DNA of 64,000 bases, taken from assembly GCF_024181225.1 (NCBI RefSeq), contig NZ_CP051198.1, forward strand, positions 1,240,001-1,304,000, read 5' to 3'. How positions within the stretch are numbered: position 1 is the stretch's first letter; each line of letters opens with the position of its first letter. The DNA comes from Treponema sp. OMZ 787 (GTDB taxonomy: Bacteria > Spirochaetota > Spirochaetia > Treponematales > Treponemataceae). Positions 1-7,964 of the stretch are shown here, piece by piece. Made by a program: the position numbers and the translations under genes. Below the pieces are notes generated by a model. That model did no database searches and was not told where the DNA came from. It was given only the letters and a program-made list of their open reading frames with translations.

Positions 1-1
1 T

Positions 2-373
2 TTGCGTAGTGAACTTAATTTTAAGGGGTTGATTATTACCGACGATATGGCTATGAAGGCTCTTAAAATGGATGGACGCTCTACAGCCGATAATGTGCTT
101 TTAGCTTTAGCAGCAGGCTGTGATATGGTAATGTGTTCCGAACCTAAGTTTAAAGAACTTGTAGAGGTTATTTCAAAAAAAATGAAAACCGAGTCCGATT
201 TTTTAAAAAAAATAGATGATGCGGTATTTAATATTTTAAAAACAAAAATAAAAATGGGTATTATTGATGAAGAATGTAAGCCCATCGAAAAATATAAATT
301 TAATAAAGAAAAATTTTATAAAGCAAAAAAATCTGCTGAAGATGTTTTAAAAAATTCAAAGCAGTCTAAATAA
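2..373 (+). CDS. Glycoside hydrolase family 3 protein (beta-N-acetylhexosaminidase-like), C-terminal part
   Basis: Only the last ~123 codons lie in the window, so the true start is upstream. The segment contains the GH3 block GLIITDDMAMKAL, with the paired Asp that sits near the active site in NagZ-type beta-N-acetylglucosaminidases, followed by AALAAGCDMVM-like sequence typical of the end of the GH3 barrel (here ALAAGCDMVMCSE). GH3 enzymes of this type release terminal N-acetylglucosamine from muropeptides or glycans. The rest is a Lys-rich helical tail. It converges with troR and overlaps its 3' end by 8 bases. The family call is firm. The exact substrate is not, because the catalytic His and the signal peptide are outside the window. 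Confidence 0.75.
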   Translation: MRSELNFKGLIITDDMAMKALKMDGRSTADNVLLALAAGCDMVMCSEPKFKELVEVISKKMKTESDFLKKIDDAVFNILKTKIKMGIIDEECKPIEKYKFNKEKFYKAKKSAEDVLKNSKQSK

Positions 374-1034
374 TAATTTTTTCGACGAAGATATTTTTTA
401 AAATCATTGTGGAACACGATATTTTATTCCCATCTATTATTATTTCTGCCAAACCGCTTTCTTCATTTTTAGTTTGAAGTATTATTTTAGAATTTAATTT
501 TAAATTTATTTTTTTGTAATATTCAAATTGAGCTTCAGAACCTGTAAGCCTTGCTATCGAGTATTCTGTCCCGCATTTTACTTTTTCTATAGGTAAATCT
601 ATACTTGTATAGTCTTTTTGATTTTTTTTAGGTATAATGGCTCCATGCGGATCCCTTTTAGGGTTGCCTAAATACTCGTCTATTTTATCTATTAAAATAT
701 CTGAAGCGGCATGCTCTAAATTTTCCGCCTCATTATGAACATCCTTCCAATCCATTTTTAGAGTTTGAAATAAAAAAGTTTCAATTAATCGGTGCCTTCT
801 TAAAATATTAAGACCGTATTTTTTGCCTTTCTCGGTAAGGCTGCATCCAATCCTGTTTTGATATTTAATGTATCCGTATTTTTCAAGTTTTTTTACCATC
901 GATGTAGCAGTACCTGGGGTAACATGTAATAATTTTGCAAGCTCACCGTTGGTAATTATATCTTTATCGCTTGCAGATAAAAATTTCACGATCGATTTTA
1001 AATAATTTTCTGTTGCAATTTGCGATATTTGCAC
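366..1034 (-). CDS. troR: TroR, DtxR/MntR-family metal-dependent repressor
   Basis: This 222-residue protein has the N-terminal winged helix of the DtxR family (residues ~1-65, with the recognition region ELAKLLHVTPGTATSMVKKL). The dimerisation/metal-binding region follows (NEAENLEHAASDILIDKID and DPHG). An FeoA/SH3-like C-terminal domain occupies ~150-222. It is the last gene of troABCDR and presumably represses the operon when Mn, Zn or Fe is sufficient. The start is GTG, supported by AGGAGG four bases upstream. It is full length, whereas my recollection is that T. pallidum TroR is ~153 residues and lacks the SH3-like domain. That would make this protein closer to DtxR/MntR in architecture. 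Which metal it senses cannot be read from sequence. Confidence 0.9.
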   Translation of the reverse strand: MQISQIATENYLKSIVKFLSASDKDIITNGELAKLLHVTPGTATSMVKKLEKYGYIKYQNRIGCSLTEKGKKYGLNILRRHRLIETFLFQTLKMDWKDVHNEAENLEHAASDILIDKIDEYLGNPKRDPHGAIIPKKNQKDYTSIDLPIEKVKCGTEYSIARLTGSEAQFEYYKKINLKLNSKIILQTKNEESGLAEIIIDGNKISCSTMILKNIFVEKIII

Positions 1035-1059
1035 TCTTCCTCCTAAAAATTAATATAAA

Positions 1060-2160
1060 TTAAATATTTGTAATTGATTTTTCAGCTTCTTCTCTGCCTA
1101 AGGGAGATAAAAGAAGTAATCCGTTTTCTTTTTTTATATATCCCAGCCGCTTTGCTGTAAGCACAACGGCTCGAGCCTTTTTTTCTGTCCAGTTAATATG
1201 CTCGCATAAATGTTCTTCTCTTGATTCTATCATCATATTTTCTTCACCTTGGTGATGTAAAAGATGTACAATCAGCATTTTAACTGCGAAATTTATTTTT
1301 ATATTTTTTTGCTCGGCTCTGCGTTTTACCAATCCATCTTTTGGGGAGAATAGGTAAGCCAGTAAAAAGAATAATCCCGTCATAGCTGCCATTGAACCGG
1401 CAATACTTCCGTCGATTTTTACTGCAAGGTAAAAGCCGCTTATTGATGCTGCTGAAGCAATCAAAATTGAAATGATTATCATATAGAAAAGACTGTTTGT
1501 CAATAAGAGGGCTGCAGCAGCCGGTGCAATCATTAGTGCCGTAACTAAAACGGCTCCGACTGAGTCAAAGGCTCCGACACAGGTAAGGCTCACTGCAAAC
1601 ATTAATCCGTAATGCATAATTGCAGGGGAAAAGCCGAATGTTTTTGCTAAATTTGGATCAAAGGTTGTCAATTTTAGTTCTTTAAAAAATACTATAATAA
1701 AAAGTAAATCAAATAAAAGAATCCCGCTCATTTGAACCAAACTTTTTGGAAGAGAAATATTAAATAAATTTATTCGGTCAAAAGGTGCAAAGGCTAATTC
1801 TCCCAATAAGACGGAATCGGTGTCCAAATGAACATTTCCTGCATAAAGAGAAACTAAGATAACGCCAAGACTGAATAAAAATGGAAAAACAAGGCCGATT
1901 GCTGCATCGCTTTTTATAAGCTTTGTTTTTTGTAAGGCTTCTGTAAAGATAACAGAAGCCATTCCGGCTATAACTGCACCTATTAACGGTATACTTGAAG
2001 ATAATGTTTTGCTGATAAAAAATCCCAATACTATTCCTATTATTATTGAGTGGCTTATTGCATCGCTCATCAAAGACATTCTTCTTAAAACTAAAAATAC
2101 TCCGCAGAGAGCACATGAAGCGGAGACAATTATTGCAGTTAATATTATTTCCATATTCAT
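1060..2160 (-). CDS. troD: TroD, metal ABC transporter permease with C-terminal winged-helix extension
   Basis: This is an ABC-3 family permease of the Mn/Zn/Fe importer. About eight hydrophobic segments span residues 1-272, with the family hallmark S..GAVLVTALMIAPAAAA near 200-217. It pairs with TroC to form the membrane channel. Residues ~278-366 are a hydrophilic tail predicted to be cytoplasmic. The tail resembles a winged helix (EEHLCEHINWTEKKARAVVL, then a strand pair ending LLLLSPLGREEAE), as in DtxR-type proteins. The gene lies 4 bases after troC and is preceded by AAGGAATT. Ordinary ABC-3 permeases are 270-300 residues, so the tail is an addition. T. pallidum TroD is of similar length as I recall, so the extension is probably a treponemal feature rather than a local fusion. 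Confidence 0.9.
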   Translation of the reverse strand: MNMEIILTAIIVSASCALCGVFLVLRRMSLMSDAISHSIIIGIVLGFFISKTLSSSIPLIGAVIAGMASVIFTEALQKTKLIKSDAAIGLVFPFLFSLGVILVSLYAGNVHLDTDSVLLGELAFAPFDRINLFNISLPKSLVQMSGILLFDLLFIIVFFKELKLTTFDPNLAKTFGFSPAIMHYGLMFAVSLTCVGAFDSVGAVLVTALMIAPAAAALLLTNSLFYMIIISILIASAASISGFYLAVKIDGSIAGSMAAMTGLFFLLAYLFSPKDGLVKRRAEQKNIKINFAVKMLIVHLLHHQGEENMMIESREEHLCEHINWTEKKARAVVLTAKRLGYIKKENGLLLLSPLGREEAEKSITNI

Positions 2161-2164
2161 AAAT

Positions 2165-3079
2165 TTAATTCCTTACTTCTCTTATTGCTTTAAGTATTTT
2201 GATTTTTACATAAAGTTTTTTTATCTTTGATTGAATGATTCCTCTATGAGGACTAAATAAGATTGAAATAATTGTAAATGCAGTTAAAAAACAAACTATT
2301 ACTGGGCCTGTGGGCATTTTTAAAGCTTGAGAAGAAATTACCGCTCCGCCCATTCCGGATGCTGCTCCAAAAAACGCTGAAAGAATGCACATTATGCTCA
2401 ATCTATCCGTCCATTGTCTTGCTGCAGCAGCCGGTGCAAGTAAAAGGGCACTCATCAAAATTACTCCGACAGATTGTATTCCTATAACTATTGTAATTAC
2501 TATTAGAACTGTTAAAATTACTTCCAAAATTTTTGGAGAAAAACCTATTGATTGTGAAAATCCCGGATCAAATGTAGAAAGTTTCAGCTCTTTCCAGAAG
2601 AGAGCAACCATTATAAGAATAAATGCTTCGACCATAAAAATTATAATTACATCCTGCTGCGTGATAGTAGCCGCTTGTCCAAAGATAAATTTGTCAAGAC
2701 CGCTTTTTCCGGCTCCCGGTAATTTTTGAACATAGGTTAAAAGTAAAAAGCCTAAGCCTAAAAATACACCCAACACAATACCTTGGGCTGCATCCGTGTC
2801 AACCTTTGAGTTATTTACAATGTTGTTTATAAAAAAAGTTCCTATAAGTCCCGTGATTCCTGCACCGGCTAAAAGCGGCAGAGTCATTTTAGATCCTGTA
2901 AGTAAAAATGCTATCACTACTCCGGGGAGAGCAGCGTGTGCAACTGCATCCCCTAGTAAGCTTTGTTTGCGTAAAACGGCAAAGCTGCCTACCACACCCG
3001 AACCTATGCCTAAAAGCATTGTTCCTAAAAAAACATTTCTCAAAGTATAATCGTTAAAAAAATTTATTATCTCGTTCAT
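2165..3079 (-). CDS. troC: TroC, metal ABC transporter permease
   Basis: This is the second ABC-3 permease of the tro importer, with 304 residues. Hydrophobic segments run through almost the whole length. The conserved stretch [16 protein letters not shown] lies near 35-50 and [20 protein letters not shown] near 204-223, matching the equivalent motif in TroD. It forms a heterodimer with TroD and is energised by TroB. Its ATG overlaps the troB stop (ATGA), so the two are translationally coupled. Unlike TroD it ends soon after the last membrane segment, with only a short basic tail. Confidence 0.9.
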   Translation of the reverse strand: MNEIINFFNDYTLRNVFLGTMLLGIGSGVVGSFAVLRKQSLLGDAVAHAALPGVVIAFLLTGSKMTLPLLAGAGITGLIGTFFINNIVNNSKVDTDAAQGIVLGVFLGLGFLLLTYVQKLPGAGKSGLDKFIFGQAATITQQDVIIIFMVEAFILIMVALFWKELKLSTFDPGFSQSIGFSPKILEVILTVLIVITIVIGIQSVGVILMSALLLAPAAAARQWTDRLSIMCILSAFFGAASGMGGAVISSQALKMPTGPVIVCFLTAFTIISILFSPHRGIIQSKIKKLYVKIKILKAIREVRN

Positions 3080-3846
3080 TTTTTTTCAGAATTGTAGGCG
3101 ATCCTGCCTCCATAGGTTTTACGCAAGTTTTCTTCGGTAAAAACTTCTTCAACACTTCCCTCGGCTATTAATCTTACATTCAATAAGAGAACCCTGTCAA
3201 AGTAATCCTTTACTGTTTGAAGATCATGATGAACAACCAAAAGAGTTTTCCCTTTTGCTTTTAGCTCCTTTAAAAGTTTTACGATAGCCTGTTCGGTAGC
3301 TGCATCAACCCCTTGAAAGGGTTCATCCATAAAATAAAGATCCGCATTTTGAACAAGAGCCCTTGCCAAAAAAACTCTTTGCTGTTGACCGCCTGAAAGC
3401 TCGCTTATCTGCCGTTTTGCAAATTCTGCCATGCCGACTTTTTCCAAAGCTGACATAGCTTCTTTTTTTTCTTTTTGTCCGGGCCTTTTTATCCAGCCGA
3501 GATTTCCGTATGAACCCATTAAAACAACATCAAAGACGGTTGTCGGAAAATCCCAATCTACCGAACTTCTTTGCGGTACATAGGCTATTCTTTTCCTTTG
3601 AGATTTATATGATTTTCCGAATATTTTTATTTCGCCTGATGCGGCTGGAAGAATACCCATCATTGCTTTAAGCAAAGTAGATTTTCCGGCACCGTTTGGG
3701 CCGACTACGGCTTCCATAGCTCCTTGGGGAACGCATACATCTATATCCCAGAGTACAGGCTTTTCGCGGTAAGCCAGGGTAAGGTCTTCAACGCAAAAAG
3801 CCGGAATTAAATTTTCTTGTGAATGTTCGGCACAGCAAGTGTTCAT
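3076..3846 (-). CDS. troB: TroB, metal ABC transporter ATP-binding protein
   Basis: This 256-residue ABC ATPase has every diagnostic motif: Walker [10 protein letters not shown] near residue 50, the Q-loop region [12 protein letters not shown], signature LSGGQQQR, Walker B DLYFMDEP and the H-loop [21 protein letters not shown] is typical of the Mn/Zn importer subfamily. It powers the TroC/TroD permease. The N-terminus carries a His/Cys-bearing stretch ([13 protein letters not shown]) before the ATPase fold, which could bind metal, though that is speculation. The start is supported by AAGGATG upstream. It sits 27 bases after troA. Confidence 0.92.
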   Translation of the reverse strand: MNTCCAEHSQENLIPAFCVEDLTLAYREKPVLWDIDVCVPQGAMEAVVGPNGAGKSTLLKAMMGILPAASGEIKIFGKSYKSQRKRIAYVPQRSSVDWDFPTTVFDVVLMGSYGNLGWIKRPGQKEKKEAMSALEKVGMAEFAKRQISELSGGQQQRVFLARALVQNADLYFMDEPFQGVDAATEQAIVKLLKELKAKGKTLLVVHHDLQTVKDYFDRVLLLNVRLIAEGSVEEVFTEENLRKTYGGRIAYNSEKK

Positions 3847-3873
3847 AAAGTCATCCTTGTTAGAATAAACCTT

Positions 3874-4818
3874 TTATTTTTTCAAGGCATCGATTATCGT
3901 GTTTATGTTATGGGTTAACATTCCTATGTATGTTCCTTCGAAGCTGCCTTCATCTCCCATAGCATCCGAAAAAAGTTCTCCGCCTATTTCAACATTATAG
4001 CCTCTGGCTTTTACAGCTTCCTGCAAGGCTTTTACATTTTTTTCGGGAACCGAGCTTTCGACAAAGACGGCCGGAAGTTTTCTTTTTGTGATAAAGTCTG
4101 CAAGCTCCTGAACGTCCTTTGCTCCTGCCTCGCTTACAGTACTGATTCCTTGTAAGCCCCTTACTTCAAAACCGTAGGCCTTGCTGAAATAATTGAAGGC
4201 ATCGTGAGCTGTAACAATAACTCTTTTTTCTTGCGGAATTTCCGAAGTTCTTTTTTTGATAAATTCGTCAAGTTCATCTAGTTTTACAATATACGCCTCA
4301 TAGTTTTTCTTGAAAGCTTCTTTTTTTTGCGGAGCAAATTCTGCCAATGTTTTATATACTGATTCAGTTGCGTATTTCCATAGGTTTACATCAAACCAAA
4401 CATGGGGATCGAATTCTGACTCCTCAAATGGCAATAGATGTTCTTTCGGGATACTTTCGGCAACTGCTACAGTTTTACGGGTAGAAGATATTTTTTTCAA
4501 AACCTCGCCCATCTTTGCTTCAAGATGAAGCCCGTTGTAAAAAATAATATCGGCTTTTTGAAGCTTTTCCATGTCTCCTGCGCTGGCTCTGTAGAGGTGG
4601 GGATCGACCCCTGCTCCCATTAAGGCTTGTACATTTACCTCATCTCCGCCGACAACCTTTGCTATATCGGCAACCATACCTATTGTGGCGGTAACTTTTA
4701 TTTTACCGGCATCCTTGGGTTCATTTTTTGTCTCTGTTTTAGAACATGAGAAAAATACCAAACTTGATAAAATAGTAAGTAGTGTTAAGCTTGAGCTTAT
4801 TAATTTTCTTTTTGTCAT
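3874..4818 (-). CDS. troA: TroA, periplasmic metal-binding lipoprotein
   Basis: This is the cluster A-I (ZnuA/TroA family) solute-binding protein, 314 residues. A lipoprotein signal ends at the FFSC lipobox, so it is anchored in the inner membrane facing the periplasm. The conserved ligand neighbourhoods are present: GVDPHLY, NGLHLEAKM, EFDPHVWFDVN, VTAHDAFNYF, and SDAMG near the C-terminus. These match the three His and one Asp that bind Zn/Mn in TroA proteins. It is the first gene of the operon, with AAAGGA upstream. It delivers metal to TroC/TroD. Confidence 0.93.
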   Translation of the reverse strand: MTKRKLISSSLTLLTILSSLVFFSCSKTETKNEPKDAGKIKVTATIGMVADIAKVVGGDEVNVQALMGAGVDPHLYRASAGDMEKLQKADIIFYNGLHLEAKMGEVLKKISSTRKTVAVAESIPKEHLLPFEESEFDPHVWFDVNLWKYATESVYKTLAEFAPQKKEAFKKNYEAYIVKLDELDEFIKKRTSEIPQEKRVIVTAHDAFNYFSKAYGFEVRGLQGISTVSEAGAKDVQELADFITKRKLPAVFVESSVPEKNVKALQEAVKARGYNVEIGGELFSDAMGDEGSFEGTYIGMLTHNINTIIDALKK

Positions 4819-4830
4819 TTAAAATCCTTT

Positions 4831-4848
4831 ATTTTGATGTATCAAAAT
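4831..4848. promoter_or_regulatory. Candidate TroR operator (perfect 8-2-8 palindrome)
   Basis: ATTTTGAT-GT-ATCAAAAT is a perfect inverted repeat that begins 12 bases upstream of the troA start codon. On the minus strand it falls just downstream of the predicted -10 box, across the expected transcription start. A matching half site (ATATCAAAAT) lies at 4861-4870 inside the core promoter. DtxR-family repressors bind imperfect AT-rich palindromes of about this size at such positions, and the repressor gene is in the same operon. The assignment to TroR is inference from position and symmetry. Confidence 0.72.
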
Positions 4849-4857
4849 TATGATTCT

Positions 4858-4886
4858 AATATATCAAAATAAAGCAAAAAGGTCAA
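4858..4886 (-). promoter_or_regulatory. tro operon promoter
   Basis: On the minus strand TTGACC (4881-4886) is separated by 17 bases from TATATT (4858-4863). This places the transcription start near 4851, about 33 bases before the troA ATG. The palindrome at 4831-4848 immediately follows, so a bound repressor would block initiation or clearance. Confidence 0.65.
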
Positions 4887-4908
4887 GCAAAATCTGAATT
4901 TAATCCCA

Positions 4909-4937
4909 TTGACAAATTTCTATAAAATCATCAAAAT
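4909..4937 (+). promoter_or_regulatory. Possible promoter giving a leaderless transcript
   Basis: TTGACA (4909-4914) is followed after 17 bases by CAAAAT (4932-4937), which ends 7 bases before the ATG at 4945. The -35 is a perfect match and the -10 is weak (4 of 6). The geometry matches the stronger leaderless candidates elsewhere in the window. Confidence 0.4.
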
Positions 4938-4944
4938 AAAAATC

Positions 4945-6243
4945 ATGAAATTGTTAATCTATTATTCGTGTTTTGTAAAAAAGTTTTTGTTGTTATCATG
5001 TTTTTTTCTTGTTTCGGCATTCGGTTTTGCAGATTTTACATTTGAGCTAAATCTTCAGCCTTTTAAAAATGCGGAATTCTTTGCTGATGATCAAAAAGTT
5101 GTCCCTAAGCTTCTATCTTCTGATAAGACCTTGGGCCTTTTGCAGTTTAGCTTAAAAGATTCGGCTCGTACTCTTGTTATAAAAAAGGAAGGCTTCCGTA
5201 TTCAGACTTTGGATTTGACTTCAATTCAAAACAAAAAAGCCTTTTTAGTCCTTTCTCCGGTAAATTCAAAATACGATGTAGTTAAGGTTTTTCCTACAGG
5301 AAAAAAGCCTAAGAGCGTAACCTTTGTAAACAATAATACCGTTGCAGCAGCCCTTCTTGACGGATCGGGCATCGATATTATAAATATTGAAACCGGAAAT
5401 ACAAAAAGAATTTCGCCCCCAAAAGAATATGCCGAAAAATTCGGCTTTGTAGAATCGCTTGTGTTAAAACACAAAAACGAATTATGGGTCAGTCAGATGC
5501 CTACGGCTTCAATTCACATCTTTGATCTTACGTCTTTTGAATATAAAAGGACTATAAAGACTTCAGGCACTTGGAGTAAGGTCATGGCCTATAATGCCGC
5601 CCTTGACAAGGTATATTTGAGTAACTGGACCTCACAGGATATAAGCATCATCGATCCTTCAACTTATAAAGAAGAAAAAAAGATAAAAACTAAGGCCGTA
5701 CCGAGGGGAATGGCTTTTTCGCAAGACGGAAAATTTATCTACTGTGCCCAATTCGAAGATGCGGCCGGCAATTCCCAATGTAAACTTATCAAAAAATCTT
5801 TGTCCGATTATAAGACCGTTTACGAGGGCGGGGTAAGGGGAGCAAAGCGGCATATCGTTACAGACTATGAACGCAAACTCATCTATGTTTCCGATATGAG
5901 GAACAAGATTGTTGAGGTTTATTCAAGCGAAAAGGATGAACTTGTTGCAAGTATCAAGGTTTTTGATAATCCAAACACAATTCAGCTCTCACCCGATAAA
6001 AAACTCCTCTATGTTTCATGCAGGGGACCGAATAATCCTGAGAAGGGATATTTGTACAAGGGCCATGTTTTCGGCCGTCTCGATATAATCGACACAAAGA
6101 CCCTTACCCGTATCGAAAGCATTGAAGCCGGAAATCAGCCTACAGGTTTGGATGTTTCCCCCGACGGAAAAAAAATAGTCTTATCCGATTTTTTGGATAA
6201 TCGAATAAGGGTGTATGAACTAAGACCCTCACTACTTGAATAA
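4945..6243 (+). CDS. Exported YncE-like beta-propeller (YVTN-type) protein
   Basis: This protein has about 432 residues from the ATG at 4945. A signal peptide (two hydrophobic stretches ending at SAFGFADF) is followed by a ~60-residue beta-rich N-terminal region and then repeated propeller blades. The blades contain GMAFSQDGKFIYCAQ, NTIQLSPDKKLLYVSC and TGLDVSPDGKKIVLSD, the PxGLxxSPDGxxxYV pattern of YncE/YVTN-repeat proteins. The protein is probably periplasmic or surface-located, and these folds bind ligands or partners rather than act as enzymes. I prefer ATG 4945 over a TTG at 4909 because the TTG lies in a likely -35 element. No Shine-Dalgarno precedes 4945. It is divergent from troA, but its function is unknown. 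Confidence 0.7.
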   Translation: MKLLIYYSCFVKKFLLLSCFFLVSAFGFADFTFELNLQPFKNAEFFADDQKVVPKLLSSDKTLGLLQFSLKDSARTLVIKKEGFRIQTLDLTSIQNKKAFLVLSPVNSKYDVVKVFPTGKKPKSVTFVNNNTVAAALLDGSGIDIINIETGNTKRISPPKEYAEKFGFVESLVLKHKNELWVSQMPTASIHIFDLTSFEYKRTIKTSGTWSKVMAYNAALDKVYLSNWTSQDISIIDPSTYKEEKKIKTKAVPRGMAFSQDGKFIYCAQFEDAAGNSQCKLIKKSLSDYKTVYEGGVRGAKRHIVTDYERKLIYVSDMRNKIVEVYSSEKDELVASIKVFDNPNTIQLSPDKKLLYVSCRGPNNPEKGYLYKGHVFGRLDIIDTKTLTRIESIEAGNQPTGLDVSPDGKKIVLSDFLDNRIRVYELRPSLLE

Positions 6244-6265
6244 GAAGTTTTTTTTAGTTTAGAAT
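6236..6265 (+). promoter_or_regulatory. Promoter for the GNAT/pentapeptide unit
   Basis: TTGAAT (6236-6241), an 18-base spacer and TAGAAT (6260-6265) precede the gene at 6286. Its Shine-Dalgarno AAGGAG sits just before the ATG. The -35 overlaps the 3' end of the propeller gene. Confidence 0.45.
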
Positions 6266-6285
6266 AGAATAAGCAAGGAGAACTT

Positions 6286-6858
6286 ATGGAATATAGAAAT
6301 GCTAATATCGATGATATTAAGATGGTTGCTGAGCTTCAAAAAAGGTATCATGTGTCTACCGTGAGTGAAGAAGATAAAAAAGACGGTTTTGTAACTACAG
6401 AATTTACCTATGAGCAATTTAAGGCTATTATCGAAAAAGAAAACGGATTGACCATAGCCTGCGACAATGGAAAGGTTGTTGCCTATGCTATGGCCGCTTC
6501 TTGGGATTTTTGGTCGGCTTGGCCTATGTTCCAATTTATGATTAAGGATCTTCCGAATGTAAGCTATCTTGGCAAGCAGCTTACAACGGAAAACTCTTTT
6601 CAATACGGGCCTGTTTGTATAGACAAGGCTTATCGAGGAAAAAATGTAGTACGCAATTTATTTGAAACTTCCCGCCGCGAGATGAGTAAACGCTTTCCGA
6701 TTTTAATTACATTTATAAACGAAGCAAATCCCCGTTCCTTTGCTGCCCACACAAAAAAGGTAGGCTTTGAAGTTATAAAAAAATTCGATTACAATAATAA
6801 TCATTATTATGAGCTGGGTTACGATATGTCCAAACCTGTAGAAGAAGCTGATGTTTAG
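6286..6858 (+). CDS. GNAT family N-acetyltransferase
   Basis: This 190-residue protein has GNAT features: an N-terminal strand-helix (YRNANIDDIKMVAELQ) and motif A-like PVCIDKAYRGKNVVRNLFE around residues 109-127, where the R/Q-x-x-G-x-G/A acetyl-CoA loop is degenerate (YRGKNVV). C-terminal NPRSFAAHTKKVGFEVIKKF is the usual motif B 'neighbour-and-slip' helix. It probably acetylates an amine on a small molecule or protein. The strong start signal is AAGGAG. The next gene overlaps its end by 8 bases, so it heads a four-gene unit with a pentapeptide protein, an MBL-fold protein and an unknown protein. The acceptor is unknown. Confidence 0.8.
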   Translation: MEYRNANIDDIKMVAELQKRYHVSTVSEEDKKDGFVTTEFTYEQFKAIIEKENGLTIACDNGKVVAYAMAASWDFWSAWPMFQFMIKDLPNVSYLGKQLTTENSFQYGPVCIDKAYRGKNVVRNLFETSRREMSKRFPILITFINEANPRSFAAHTKKVGFEVIKKFDYNNNHYYELGYDMSKPVEEADV

Positions 6859-7378
6859 TTTTGATAAAAAAACGGAATATAAAGATTTTCTCGCTCTTTT
6901 AAAAAAAACGAATTCTTTGAACGGTTTAAATTTATCCGGTTTAGAATTTGAAGGCTTGGATCTTTCAAAAAAATCCTTTACAGGATGCAGCTTTTCAAAC
7001 AGCAAATTTAAAAACTGTAATTGCAGTAATCTGCATCTTAGAATGTGTTTTTTTGATTTTTGTGAAATAGAGTCATGCAATTTTCAAGATTCGGATATTC
7101 AGTTTTCTTCCTTTGGGGGAGCAAAGATTATTGATACAGACTTTAAAAATTCCGAGCTTCTCCAAAATAATTTTAACGGAATCAATGCCGAAGAAGTTTC
7201 TTTTAATGATTCTGATCTTTACAGTTCGCGTTTTATGTTTTCTGTTTTAAAAAATGTTTATTTTCAAAACTGTAATCTTAAAAAGACCTCATTTTTAAAT
7301 ATAGAAGAAAACGGCGTTTCCTATAAGTCATCCAATACCCGTGAAGCTGTTTTTACTGAAGGAGACGAATTTGTATGA
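6851..7378 (+). CDS. Pentapeptide-repeat protein
   Basis: This 175-residue protein is built almost entirely of A(D/N)LxX-type pentapeptide repeats: LNGLNLSGLEFEGLDLS, SFTGCSFSNSKFKNCNCSNL and CNFQDSDIQFSSFGGAKIIDTDF. They predict a right-handed quadrilateral beta-helix. An unusual share of the outward positions are Cys (GCSF, NCNC, MCFF, FCEI, SCNF, NCNL). There is no signal peptide, so it is likely cytosolic. Some pentapeptide proteins mimic DNA and protect gyrase, but nothing here shows that role. It overlaps the acetyltransferase gene and its end overlaps the next start (ATGA), so translation is coupled. Confidence 0.85.
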   Translation: MFSFDKKTEYKDFLALLKKTNSLNGLNLSGLEFEGLDLSKKSFTGCSFSNSKFKNCNCSNLHLRMCFFDFCEIESCNFQDSDIQFSSFGGAKIIDTDFKNSELLQNNFNGINAEEVSFNDSDLYSSRFMFSVLKNVYFQNCNLKKTSFLNIEENGVSYKSSNTREAVFTEGDEFV

Positions 7379-7962
7379 AAGTTTATCTTCATTTTTCGCC
7401 ACAGCTTTTTGCAAACACCTATCTTATCGGGAACGAAATCACGAAGGATGCCGTTATCATCGATCCTGCAAAGATCACGGAAAAGATGATTCATCAAATA
7501 GAACAAAACGGCTTTAATCTTAAAGCCGTTTTATTGACGCACAATCTTGAAAGCCCTTATGAAACAGGACTTAATACGATTTTGAAAATTTACAATCCTC
7601 AAGTTTACGCCGGAAGCTGCTTTTCTGAAAATGTAATAATAAATACATTGCGAGGAGACGGAACTATAGATGTAGCAGGTTATCCTGTAAGATATTTTGC
7701 AATTCCTGCACATTCTTCATATTCTTACATGTTTCAAATTGAAAATGCTGTATTTACAGGAACATCCTTATCTGCGGGAATGATAGGCCAAACTTCAAAT
7801 ACTTATGCAGAACGGACTCTGCGTAATATTTTAAAAACAAAGCTCATGAGCTTGGATGATAATCTTATTATTATGCCGTTTTACGGCCCTCCTTCTTCTG
7901 TAGGAGTAGAGCGTAAATTCAATGCTTCGATTTTTCAGGATTTTGAAAACAAACCTTTTTAA
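7375..7962 (+). CDS. Metallo-beta-lactamase-fold protein with degenerate metal site
   Basis: The 195-residue sequence follows the glyoxalase-II/MBL layout: ANTYLIG and AVIIDPA near 13-32, then VLLTHNLESPYETGL where the HxHxDH motif belongs (~52-66), AIPAHSSYSYMF near 109-120, and FTGTSL where FTGD is expected (~127-132). Only the first His of HxHxDH and the His at ~113 remain. The bridging Asp is Thr, and the last His of GHGPxT is replaced in FYGPPSSVG. It probably does not bind the usual two metals and may be a structural or ligand-binding derivative. ATGA overlap with the pentapeptide gene places it in the same operon. Confidence 0.75.
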   Translation: MKVYLHFSPQLFANTYLIGNEITKDAVIIDPAKITEKMIHQIEQNGFNLKAVLLTHNLESPYETGLNTILKIYNPQVYAGSCFSENVIINTLRGDGTIDVAGYPVRYFAIPAHSSYSYMFQIENAVFTGTSLSAGMIGQTSNTYAERTLRNILKTKLMSLDDNLIIMPFYGPPSSVGVERKFNASIFQDFENKPF

Positions 7963-7964
7963 GT

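Noticed and set aside
2009-3050. Several plus-strand open frames opposite troC and troD
   Set aside because: They are antisense to well-recognised permease genes, have no ribosome sites and show low-complexity composition that mirrors membrane helices.
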